Shown here one piece after another: positions 1 through 10,592 of a DNA stretch of 64,000 nucleotides. The stretch lies in NCBI RefSeq assembly GCF_003369915.1, contig NC_046676.1, forward strand, positions 8,525,501 through 8,589,500, given 5' to 3'. Origin of the DNA: Drosophila miranda. Its lineage: Eukaryota > Arthropoda > Insecta > Diptera > Drosophilidae. The notes under the pieces are model-generated. The model had not been told where the DNA came from, ran no database searches, and saw only the letters and a list, made by a program, of their open reading frames with translations. Each line of letters opens with the position of its first letter. Within the stretch, counting starts at the first letter, position 1. Made by a program: the position numbers and the translations under genes.

Positions 1-459
1 CGTCAGCTGCTGATAGCCCGGCTGCCCAACGTGGAGATGCTCAACGGCGGTGGCAAGATCGGCACGGACGAGCGCATCGATGCAGAGCGCGCCTTCGTCC
101 GTCACTATATGGACAAGCCGGAGGCCGAGCGCCCGGCCCGGTACGAGGAGCTGCTCCAGGTGCACGGAAAGCTTGACCCCCTGGTCGATGTCAGCCTCAA
201 GCCGGACAAACGCATCAAGGTCATCTTCAACTATGGCGAGTTGCGCGAGAGCCGATTCGTGGACATCTATTTGACGGTGAACGACCTGAAGGCTAAACTG
301 GAGAAGTTGGTCAACCTGCCGCCCAACAAGATGCGCCTCTTCTACCTGGACCAGGACTACAAGGAGCTCGGGCCCGAGGAGATGCGCTTCCCCAACAAGA
401 AGCTGTACAGCTACAACATCCAGTCGGGCGATGAGATCATCATCGACGCCAAGAAGTGA
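1..459 (+). CDS. mlt: TBCEL-like tubulin-binding cofactor (mulet), 3' end only
   Basis: The reading frame is open from base 1 to the stop at 457-459, giving the last 152 residues of a protein that starts outside the window. The first residues look like the end of a leucine-rich repeat block. The last ~85 residues look like a ubiquitin-like domain: a strand-rich segment followed by LPPNKMRLFYLDQDYKEL and a tail containing LYSYNIQSGDEIIID. This LRR plus C-terminal UBL layout without a CAP-Gly domain is that of TBCEL, the tubulin cofactor E-like protein that destabilises tubulin; the fly member is mulet. A position just upstream of KCNQ on the same strand fits what I recall of fly gene order. 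Likely poly(A) signals lie at 1774-1789 and 1835. The ORF start at base 31 is not a real start. Confidence 0.82.
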   Translation, partial: RQLLIARLPNVEMLNGGGKIGTDERIDAERAFVRHYMDKPEAERPARYEELLQVHGKLDPLVDVSLKPDKRIKVIFNYGELRESRFVDIYLTVNDLKAKLEKLVNLPPNKMRLFYLDQDYKELGPEEMRFPNKKLYSYNIQSGDEIIIDAKK

Positions 460-2051
460 TGGGGATGCAGCGGAACGAACGAAAGGAGGCCCGGCCTGGT
501 GCTACAACTTGTGATCTTGTGTCATTGCGGATACACAACCATATATGAACCATTTATATTTAATGTACGTTTATTTCTATCATTATAATCTCGGTTCTCC
601 CCCGACAAGCTACTGTAAATACAACACATACATTCATAGGCGTCCAAGCAAGCATTACAAGGTGCACATACACACACACATACATACAAATATTTTAATT
701 ACTACCGAACCTAAGCCCATAAAAAATGCATTAAACAATTTTACAAAAACTTCCTATCCGTCCTCTGCACTTAACAATGCCCCAAATGATGGGGAGAGAG
801 GAGTACTTTTTGGGGGCCTAAGATATGACTGTGACTCAGTTCAATGCAGAATCAAAACAAACGCACACAAAGGGTCACGACACTCTGTCCGTGTGCTTGT
901 GTGCTCACGGTTGCGGGGGAGCTTTTTGAGAGCGAGTCAGAGCTTTGCAAAGCGGTTTCCAAATAAGCTTGGAACTGGCTCTCTCTCTCCGCTGCTTCGC
1001 TTCCCACATAAAGTTAGCAGAATAGTAAATGCTTTGTGCTGCCATTTAGAATGAGAGTAAATCAGGCATACGATTTTGTGGGGGAACTGCTCGTATCTTT
1101 CTAATTAGGATCAATAAGATAAGCCATAAAAAGATCTAAGATCAGTATTCTCACGAGCATCCATTAGAAAAACTCGCTCAAGAGCTGTCTCAAAGGTAAA
1201 AAGAAGCACAAGTAGAAGAAACAATACTAGTTACGAGTCTCTCTAGGCTAAGATAAGATTGTTAATAGTACAAGCTTAATTTTAGAGGTCTGTTTCGAGA
1301 TAAAATACTGATTCTATTTCATTACTCATCATAACATATGCCTTATCATGCGTTTCGCTCAGTGTAGTTGCCAAAGTTAGCTGCTAATGTGCAGAATTTC
1401 CTAAGAATCAGATCTCAGCTGGTTAGAACTTTCCCACGATTCTTTGGTAATTTTCCCAATTGAGGTGCACCCCAAACTCTCCCATATTTGCCTTGTCTAT
1501 GGAGGGAGTACTATGCTCGCAAAATGGGAGTACTCGTTCAATGCTAATGACGTGCGATCGTTTGGCAGCACGTTGGGCGAAGACAAAGTCGACAGATCGT
1601 GACTGGAGTGAGCCTGACCCGCCCACGAAGACACACCGAAAGAGACCCCAAAACGCTAAAATCCGCCAATTTTTATGACAGTTGCTTGATGACGAAGTGC
1701 AATATACTTCCACAAACGTACATACATACATATACATGTAAACGTTTTGTAGGTATTATACGGTATATATCAAAATAAAATCAAATAAAGGTCTGCGTAG
1801 ACCTAGCCTGGTCATAAAAATGCAAGGTGTGTGGAATAAAAACTGTTTATGTAGATAATTAATAAAATTTACACATGAGGGTTTTGGATGTCTCGATGTT
1901 AAGGAAGGGAAGGTTTTTTAACTGGGGACTCACTCAGCCGTCGATCGAGTTGCGGATCGAGTGCCGTTGCGACCAGACGTGGCGGGAGTGTTTTTAACAG
2001 CGTTTTGAGAGTGATCGAGAGTGAAGTGAAGTGGTGTGGAATGAGATCAGA
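460..2051. other. Intergenic region: mlt 3'UTR and KCNQ 5' region
   Basis: No coding feature is supported here. AATAAA poly(A) signals at 1774-1779, 1784-1789 and 1835-1840 would end an mlt 3'UTR of about 1.3-1.4 kb. The last ~130 bases before 2052 lack strong secondary ORFs and look like a KCNQ 5'UTR. A 169-residue open frame at 545-1054 has a low-complexity, His/Thr-rich translation and no family resemblance. Confidence 0.5.
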
Positions 2052-4426
2052 ATGGATCCCGACAACGATATTTATGCATTCTACGACATCCGGGGGTACA
2101 AGGGGTACATCTTGCCGATATATAAGAATATTTAAGACTGTTTTCAATGCCTATTGATGTTAATGGTGATCCTTTCGTTCTCTTCGCTTACAGGAAATGT
2201 AGACCGGGTGGGCCAAACTCGGAAAGAAACCTGCAACCGCGAATGTCACTCCTAGGGAAGCCGCTGAACTACAATCGCGGCTCTCGCCGCGATGTTCGTT
2301 ACCGGCGTCTCCAGAGTCGCCTCTACAACTTCCTGGAGCGTCCGCGCGGCCTGCATGCCATCTTTTACCATGTGATGGTGTAAGTGATCGGATAGGGGAT
2401 GCCTAGTGGATCTGGTAGTAACCTTGTCCTTCCAGATTCCTGATGGTGTTCACATGCCTCGCCCTGAGCGTGTTTTCCACCATCAAGGAGTACGAGGACG
2501 ACGCCGTGTACATTCTCTTTCGGATGGAGATCCTGGTTGTCATCTGGTTTACGATGGAGTTCGGTGCCCGACTATGGTCGTCGGGCTGCCGGTCGCGCTA
2601 CCAGGGCTGCCTGGGGCGTCTGAAGTTCATAAAGAGACCATTTTGTATTATAGGTGAGTGGAGCAGGAGAGCGATTAAAAGAAGGACTATCTGAGGACCA
2701 AGGTCTCTGTGTGCTTTTCAGATATTGTCACCATTTTAGCCTCTATTGTAGTATTAGGCATGGGCACTTCGGGCCAGGTGTTCGCCACGAGCGCGTTGCG
2801 AGGCCTGCGGTTCTTTCAGATACTGCGCATGGTGCGCATGGATCGTCGTGGAGGCACCTGGAAGCTCCTCGGTTCGGTTGTATACGCACACAGACAGGTG
2901 GGCCGATCCGCTAACGCCTCCCCTAACGGCACATGTATTTTTACCGATTCGTCTGCATTGCAGGAGCTGATCACAACCATGTATATAGGATTCTTAGGTC
3001 TAATCTTTGCATCATTCCTGGTCTACATGTGGGAGAAGGATGTCAACGACAAGTTCAGCAACTTTGCACAGGCCCTCTGGTGGGGTGTGGTAGGTTCAAA
3101 GGCCCCCCCTCCCCCCACTGAACCATTACTCATTCCGCCAAACATATCCCCACAGATCACACTGTGCACGGTGGGCTACGGCGACATGGTGCCCATCACC
3201 TGGCAGGGCAAGCTGATTGCCTCCTGTTGCGCCCTCCTGGGCATCTCGTTTTTCGCTCTGCCGGCGGTAAGTCCATAATCCATATTAAATGGCATCCTGT
3301 TTGCCCTTTTTGTGTGTCCTGCTTCCCGTGCTGACCCGACTTCCTTCCGCAGGGAATCCTGGGCAGCGGCTTTGCACTGAAGGTGCAGCAGCAGCAGCGA
3401 CAGAAGCACATGATCCGACGTCGCCAGCCGGCGGCCACACTCATCCAGGCCGTGTGGCGGTGCTATGCGTCCGATGAGCATTCCGTGTCTGTGGCCACGT
3501 GGAAGATACACCAGGTGGCTCTGCCCAGTCCGCCGGCTTCGTAAGTATTTTTGCACAAGTCCGCAGATGGACCTTTGTTTGTATTCAGGGATATTTCGCG
3601 GATGAGAAGTGGATTGACCTTTGTATAGACACAGATTATTCACACTCACACACACCACTCACAAACACACACACACACACAAACAATAGACACAAAACTG
3701 CATTCGTGTGTATAACAATATAGAAAATTGGTTCACGAGCTGCTGAGGTGAAACGTATCGTAGAACAATCAGAGAGCCCGCCAATCTGCAGCTCATGAAA
3801 CCAATTTTTGAAACAGAAATAATCCAAATTGTACAAAAAGCGAAACGCAACCCAATAAACTAGAAACACCCAGCATGGGTAGAACTATTAGAGATATACA
3901 TATTTATACATATACACATATAGCGTATCTGTATCTTGTGTGCTCCCCGATCAACGCCCACTCGACTGCCACCATCTCTCTCTCTCTCTCTCTCCCTCTA
4001 ACCGCCCAACCCCCCCACTCTCTCTCTTTGTCTCTCTGTCTGTTTGCGCCTATCCGCTCGCCAACCGATTAACCACTTAAGTTTTTACGAATATAATTTA
4101 CTTTCTTCCATCGATAATATAATTTTTGTAAACATTTTCAGTTCTGAAAACTGGGAGCGATTATTAAAAAACATAAGTGAATATAGGTAAAACCTGATAA
4201 CCATATCAAAAACCAAACACCACAATTTAAAGCAAAGACTCAGCCAGCAAATTGCCGAATCATCCTGTTACGGGCGGTGGTCCTCCTCGGCCCCTCCCAG
4301 CACTCACATTCGTAGTAGACATGGCTCCTCCACATTCAATCGAATCAAATCAAGATAATTCGCAGCTTACTTACCATCTCCCATCAGCACCCATCTCTCT
4401 TTCTCTATCTCTGTCTCTCCCTCTCC

Positions 4427-4457
<31 letters not shown>

Positions 4458-7400
4458 ATATACATGTACATCTTTTCCGACTGCTGCTACATTTGAAAGA
4501 ATTCTATGCTTAATTTTTTGAAATTTTCCCCAAAGACCAAGTCAAATTAATCAATGTGATACGAATTGATTCTCATTCTGTGTGTTCTGCTGCCCCATGC
4601 GCCCGCGCGGTCATTCCACCAACAAAAAAACAAAAAAAAAAACAACAACTCCATAAAAATGCAAATAAATGTGTGTGTAAACTATAATTAACACGTGAGT
4701 TCAATGAAGCCAAATGAGCTAAATGCTTTTTATTCGATTCTCTCTCTCTCTCTCTCTGCTCCCCTCTCTGTTTGTGTCCCCCTCTACTCCAAGAAACCCA
4801 CCCACCCACTCACTCCTTCCAGTCCAGCCCAGCCCAGCCCAGCCCCTACCCAGAGCACTTCAGCTAAGCCTCGGCTCAGCTGGATCCTAGCCAAGAGAAT
4901 ACGTTTCCGGTACTCCTAGATCAGAACCTTTTTCCGTCTGTCCGCGTGAATCCCTGTAACCAGAGGGATCCCCTAAGGAAGATCCGAGCTAATGAGGATA
5001 CACAACCTGAGTAACATGAATGATTTCGATTAAGATATGATCTGCTAGTGGATGGGTATCGGGAACGTATCGCAGTCGGCAGCGGACCGACTTCAGTGCC
5101 GCACATCATTTGTAATTGTAAATGCTTGAATTAATCCTCAATGTTTTTACCACAGCACGTAGCACCCAAAGCTCAAGCACCTACTTTCTCACCTCTCAAT
5201 GTCTGCACACCCACAAAAACACACACAGCTACACCTACACTTGTACCACACGATCCTATCTCACTCGTATCTTACTACCTGTTTGCGTTTGCCAGATAAC
5301 CAACCTACCTCTCAGTTGAAAAATACTATGTATATACTCGTGTGTCTCGACTACAGCTTTTTGATATCTGCAACTATCTGAGTGTTGACTAAAACTATCA
5401 TATTCTCTGTTCTCGAACATCGCCCATCCTGATCCGATACAGACGCGCGTCCTCCAGCTTTAAGCACAACACATCTTTCGTGGCCCGGCTGCCCACAATT
5501 AGGCGACACAAGAGCCAGACCATCCAGACCCCGGGTGCCGATGGCAGCGGCCTGTCCAAGCCCCCGGGCTCGTCTCGTGCCTCCACACGCTACACTCGCA
5601 CCATTCGGGACATCAATGCATCCGTCGAGAACTTGGGTAAGTTGCAGGCCGAACGATTTCCGACTCCTCTCCGTTTATGTTTCCCATTTCGATTCCATTA
5701 CAAATTTCTGTTTGCACACAACCCACACTTACCCACACAATCAATCACACACACACACACACACGCCCAGCTTAACAGGATATGGGGATACAGTGCGTTT
5801 TGTAGCTATAAGGAACTAATGGATCGATCGCGGATCGATGGCTGAACTAATTTGAAAAGCTCTCCCATTTAATATTCGATAAATGTTATTATATTTACAA
5901 TACATTTCCTAAGTACGCTCAAGGCCATAAAACGCTCTGTACAGTCCGTGCATGTTGTTCTTTCCAACTCTACTTTTGCAGGGCAAACAATATCAAAAAG
6001 AAGGATTTCTTTTGCTATTTACGCTGCCCCCAGCACCCCAAAAGACAAGGAACACCCCCCCTCCCCCCAACCAACCAGTATAAGTAGCCAATAAATGTGG
6101 GAGAATTTATAGATATGTCTTTGGTTACATGAACTGAAAGATGGAATGCACTTAACTCGTTTCGATGGACATATTTACTCTATAATTTGTTGGTTTTTTG
6201 TTATCGTCATGCATGCAATGCTCTGCCATCAATTTCAATTCAAGAAGTGCCCAATCAATTAGCCCTGAATCAAACAATAAACAATAAATAGTAGTTTCAG
6301 CCAGACTGTATGTATTATTGATATTGATTTGCCGATTCCAGAAGCGTGTTCATGAGTAAATATGTTAGTTATGAATTAATTGTCTTTACAAATAACGTAA
6401 TTATTTGAAAACTTATTCGAGCTGTCTTTAGTTTTCGGTCATCTGTTGGCCCCAAATGCCATACTAATTCTTGGACTGGGATTTAATCTATGTGACCAAC
6501 AGAATTATCTTCTCAGACCCCACAAATATCAATCAATATGCCTTTAGGGAGTATGAAAAGAGATAAGACTAGGACTAGCTTCAGTGGATTTGTGCGAAAG
6601 GAAACCAAAGTTACAGCTAGACCAAGTGCAAAGTCATGACCTCATAAACCAGAATCAAATCAAGTCAAACGTAACTCCTAAGTTGACCAACAAACAATTG
6701 ATAGAAACTAAAACACAGAATAATAAAACACAAAAAAGAAAACTGCATCCACTCAAAAAAGAAGAGGGAAGAAGTAGTTCCACTGCTATAGAAGGTAGAG
6801 CCGATTTTTCCCCACTTGTAACAACAATTATGATTTAAGTATATTTCGTAGCCAAGGCCCCCACCCCATAGAGCGTGTCTGTACCGTGTCTTTTGAACCC
6901 AAGTTTTACTGACACATACTATACTCGTACTCGTAGTCCACCTTCAGTTATAGTTACAATTACAGCCTCCTCCGAGATATATTGTATACATACTCGCATA
7001 CCTAGTGTGCGGAATGAAAGTTTAACCTTTGATTTGAAATTTTGCAGAGGTAGTACAGAATGGCAAATCCATGAATCCAAGTTTCAGCGAAGATTCTGTG
7101 GCTGAGACCACTTGTTTAAAAAATATTAAAAATTCAGACGGTAAGTCTACAAGGTCCTCTCCCCCAGGTCCTACAATACGAATGTCGAGAGAGAAAAAAA
7201 CAAAAAAAAAAAACTCAAAACTTAAACAAATTTTTTTTGTATCACATTTTATTATATTGAGTGTTGTGGTTGTGTCAATGTTGTGACTTGCATCCCAGAG
7301 ATAAGACTGATTGAAATTTTAATTGATGTTGTTTGTTGGTTACATAACATTCCCGACACCCGACACACGACACCCGACACCCCCATCACTAGACGCCCGA

Positions 7401-10400
7401 CTCCACGAATCCACGACTCACCGACTAACTGTGGCTCCACTAACCCTGGGACAGAGGGATCGCCATCGACATCGACAGGAACTAATTCCGCTCTCTAACT
7501 CACTTAGCCCAGCCCAGTGGCCAGCTGGCCAACTGCAAGCTCAGCTCCAGTGCTGGCGCTCTGGCCGAGTTCTCCCACCAGGCGTCATCGGTCGAGGAGG
7601 GTCCGGGCCAGGCCAAAAGCGAGTCTGCCTCTAGAAATCTGACCATTCCCGTGGTGCTGTTTGGCTTTCTGCATGGCAGCTTATTCGGCTCATCGCTTTC
7701 GCTGCGCAATACCCGGGTGGCCCCCACAAACCCTGCGGACCTGGAGGCCGGCCAAGATGACCCCAATACGGATAACTTTGAGAGGAACAGCACGATGACG
7801 CTGCCAGTGCCCACCCAGCGCCGCAGTGCCAGTCCGAGTCCGAGCTCGGGAAGTGGTCGGACGGGTCGATTCTTTGCAGCCGCATCGCAGTTCCTGGAGA
7901 CAGGATTCTCGCACAGATCGGCTGCTGCTGATGGTGGGCCGAACGGGTCCTTCGGTGTGGCAAGTGCGTGCGAAGCATCTCTCTCCCGCTCTGGGAGGAT
8001 CTCCTACCCTCTGCTATGCTGTGATGCTAGGGATGCATGCCGTCCACCTGTGTAGAGTGCCCCGCTTTGATTTGTAGCCTTAGTTAGTCCCAGTCCAGCC
8101 GCACTCCATGCTCCCCCCACACACATCCCATCTGCCACCAGACACAAGACACAGGACACACGACACCACAACGCTTGCTTCAGAACTGGGCTGGAGAATA
8201 TTCCAGCCATCTACAGGCATCTCCGACTAACTCCTACTAACTAAGCTCTCGCTCTCGCTCTCTCTCTCTCTATCTATCTCTCTATCTCTTGTTGACATTA
8301 ATCATATAATATATATATAATTATCAATATCCTATCCGTATTTACTAATTGCTCCATATATGTGTGTAACGGTACTTTTTGTATGTGTTGTTGTATATTT
8401 GGGTTGACGTTGACTTGCTTAAATGTATCCAAAACCAAAAAAAAAAAAAAAAAAACACCAATAACCAAACCAAACCAAAACCAACCAAGCGAAGCTAGCA
8501 ACCAAAACCTAACGCACAAGTCAATCTCTCTGATTCACAAATTGCCCTTAGATGAGGAAGATGAGCCGCGCTGCACGCAGCTAACCAATAGACACAAGAC
8601 GGCCATTCGGTTCATTCGCAAGGTGAGTACGTGGTGGGACACGGATACGGACACGGGGCACCACTCACCACTGGAAGGGATCGAGTCGGATATGCAACTG
8701 AGAGAGATTTTTATTGCAGCTCAAGTACTTTGTGGCACGGCGCAAGTTCAAGGAGGCCTTGAAGCCGTACGATGTCAAGGATGTCATGGAGCAGTACGCA
8801 GCTGGTGAGCACAAAAGCCCTCCCCTGTTCTGCTCCCCTAAATAGTAACCTTCAGGCTATGAGATATAACTCTAAGACTAGCAATCACAGACTAGCTTCA
8901 AAACTTTATACCTCTCTTTGCTCCTTCTAGGCCACGTGGACCTGTTGGGTCGCGTTAAGATGCTTCATTTGCGGTGAGTCTGCCAAATAAACGTGGAATG
9001 AACATCCATTTCCCTACCATTTACTGACTCACGTTCATTCCACAGTTTGGATCAAATCCTGGGCAAACAAGGCTCCAAGGCCAAGGACGTCTATGCATCT
9101 AAAATAAGTTTAGCCTCCCGTGTGGTTAAAGTCGAGCGACAGGTGAGGTGGCCCCACAATGATTGACCAGCCCAACAGAGCTAGACTGTAATTATTGTTG
9201 CTTGGATAGGTCGCTGACATAGAAGAGAAGCTGGACGTGCTGATCAAAGCCTACATGGAGGATCGTGATAGATTCTTGGCCCTACCCCTCCCAGCAAAGC
9301 CCAGCAAAATACATTCCATTAGCCCTAGCCACAATCCCCTGCACCACACTCACAACCTGTCGATGATCGATGTTTGGAAGCGCACCGCGGCACTGAGTGT
9401 GCATCCAGAGCACACACCGACCGCCACTTCGGCCACATCCACGGATGGCACAGAGCTGAGGGCGCTCACCTCCACGCAGACAATCACAACGACAACCGAT
9501 GTGATCGCCACGCAAACCCCGATGCCGCCTCACACGCAGCATACATCGACCAATACCAAGGTAGAGCTGAGACTGAGTCCCTCCAAACGATCTCATAATT
9601 GTATATGTATATCCTTTGTAGTCTTCCGTGCTTAACTCATATCAGCTGGGGTCTGAGAAGCAGCAGCACAATGATGTTTTTATGACTGAATTAGATAATA
9701 GGACCAAGAAACGTGTTACGTTAAGGTTGGTTCCGCCATTCCCATAAGCAAATATACGAATAAGAACTATCCCATGTATTGCAGCCTGCATAGATCCACA
9801 TCGGAGCCGTATAGCAAGCAGGAACAGCGCATTAGTATACCAGACGAGGGAGCACAATCCCTGGAGTGCGCTGCAAAGGCAACGCCGCCAGATAGTTCAA
9901 GTAATTAAATCAAATTCAGTCGAAATATATATGTAGACTTTGTGCCTGCCTTTGAAATGTTCCCAAAATTCGTACTGCTTTAAATGCACTGCGGAACCGA
10001 ATTAGAAGTTGAGGTTCTGAATATTTAAGTACGTATATCTCCCCACATCATACAGTTATCCTTATCGACGAGTATGAGGACTTCGAAGAGGAAGATCTGA
10101 ACTGCGAGGGCGAAATGGAACATTTCCCATCGTGGGAGATCGACAGCGACATTGGGGTCGACGTGGATGTGGATGCTGACGGCGACGGTGACTGTGATGA
10201 GTCCACTGAGGACACGGCCCTGCTGCACTGTGCCACGCGCACCGCCATTGTTATTACACCAATTAGCCCAGTAAGTCACATTCAATTTCTGTCGTCCATT
10301 TGTGAATGAAACTCTTCGATTTTACATATAGGTAAGCTCCGCACACAATCTTCAACAGTTAAATGACCAAACTACAACGCTTAATAAATCAAATTTGCTT

Positions 10401-10418
10401 CCGCCAGACTCTGGCTAG
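2052..10418 (+). CDS. KCNQ: KCNQ/Kv7 voltage-gated potassium channel
   Basis: Six-transmembrane K+ channel of the Kv7 (M-current) family, a plasma-membrane tetramer gated by voltage, PIP2 and calmodulin. Coding exons: 2052-2095, 2194-2379, 2436-2653, 2722-2897, 2964-3089, 3156-3266, 3353-3540, 4142-4186 (cassette), 5443-5636, 7048-7140 (cassette), 7508-7963, 8552-8622, 8720-8804, 8931-8973, 9046-9142, 9210-9560, 9622-9725, 9785-9900, 10056-10270, 10332-10418. All phases join, giving 1001 residues if every exon is used. S1-S3 fall at about residues 66-170. S4 (about 178-200) carries regularly spaced Arg ([18 protein letters not shown]). The filter is TVGYGD, followed by S6. The IQ-type helix A is [13 protein letters not shown]; helix B is [19 protein letters not shown]; a coiled-coil tetramerisation segment follows. 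The start ATG at 2052 is inferred from phase and context; [11 protein letters not shown] in exon 2 is an alternative start. It converges on the ZAD gene, with stop codons 174 bases apart. Confidence 0.93.
3975..4758. repeat. CT-rich microsatellites in KCNQ introns
   Basis: (CT)n tracts at 3975-3994, 4393-4458 and 4738-4758 lie in the intron between KCNQ exons 7 and 9, on either side of the 45-nt microexon. Other intronic repeats in KCNQ: (AC)n at 5746-5764, CT/CTAT-rich at 8240-8290 and poly(A) at 8437-8455. Confidence 0.8.
4142..4186 (+). other. KCNQ: 45-nt cassette microexon of KCNQ
   Basis: TTTTCAG precedes 4142 and GTAAAA follows 4186. The segment is 15 codons long, phase 2 on both sides, and stays open between exon 7 and the exon at 5443. 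It would insert about [15 protein letters not shown] into the linker after helix A. The acceptor has a T-rich tract with no AG close upstream. Inclusion or skipping leaves the frame unchanged, as expected for an optional exon. No transcript evidence is available here. Confidence 0.55.
5779..5819 (+). other. KCNQ: Possible alternative terminal exon of KCNQ
   Basis: CTTAACAG precedes 5779. Joined in phase 1 to the exon ending at 5636 it encodes [13 protein letters not shown] and then TAA. It would truncate the channel after helix A. The upstream tract is an (AC)n microsatellite rather than pyrimidine-rich, which weakens the acceptor. The GYGD string is not a second pore, since no pore helix precedes it. 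Confidence 0.25.
7048..7140 (+). other. KCNQ: 93-nt symmetric cassette exon of KCNQ
   Basis: TTTTGCAG precedes the exon and GTAAGT follows it. It is 31 codons long, phase 1 on both sides, encoding a Ser/Asn-rich segment ([18 protein letters not shown] in the middle) in the poorly conserved linker between helices A and B. Because the flanking exons (5443-5636 and 7508-7963) also join in phase without it, it can be skipped. Confidence 0.6.
8184..8230 (+). other. KCNQ: Possible alternative terminal exon of KCNQ
   Basis: GCTTGCTTCAG precedes 8184. Joined in phase 1 to the exon ending at 7963, it adds [14 protein letters not shown] and stops at 8228-8230. The product would end before helix B, so the channel would lack the distal calmodulin-binding and tetramerisation parts. 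No downstream GT donor fits, so it can only be a last exon. Supported by splice consensus and phase alone. Confidence 0.35.
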
Positions 10419-10592
10419 TTAATTGCATTGGAATTAGCCTAAATGTACGTGTAGCTATTACATTATCATTAGAATTGTATTATGTACTATGGAATACATA
10501 TTTATGTCATTTTCTGACATCTCTGTGTTCAAATTATGGATAGCAAATGAACGGAAATCAAATTAAATATATCTGCTTTAGCAAAGAAATGG

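Noticed and set aside
545..1054. 169-residue open frame after mlt
   Set aside because: Low-complexity His/Thr-rich translation within a likely 3'UTR; no start context.
5779..5790. GYGD as a second pore-filter exon of KCNQ
   Set aside because: No pore helix or S6 accompanies it; the match is four residues in a 13-residue tail.
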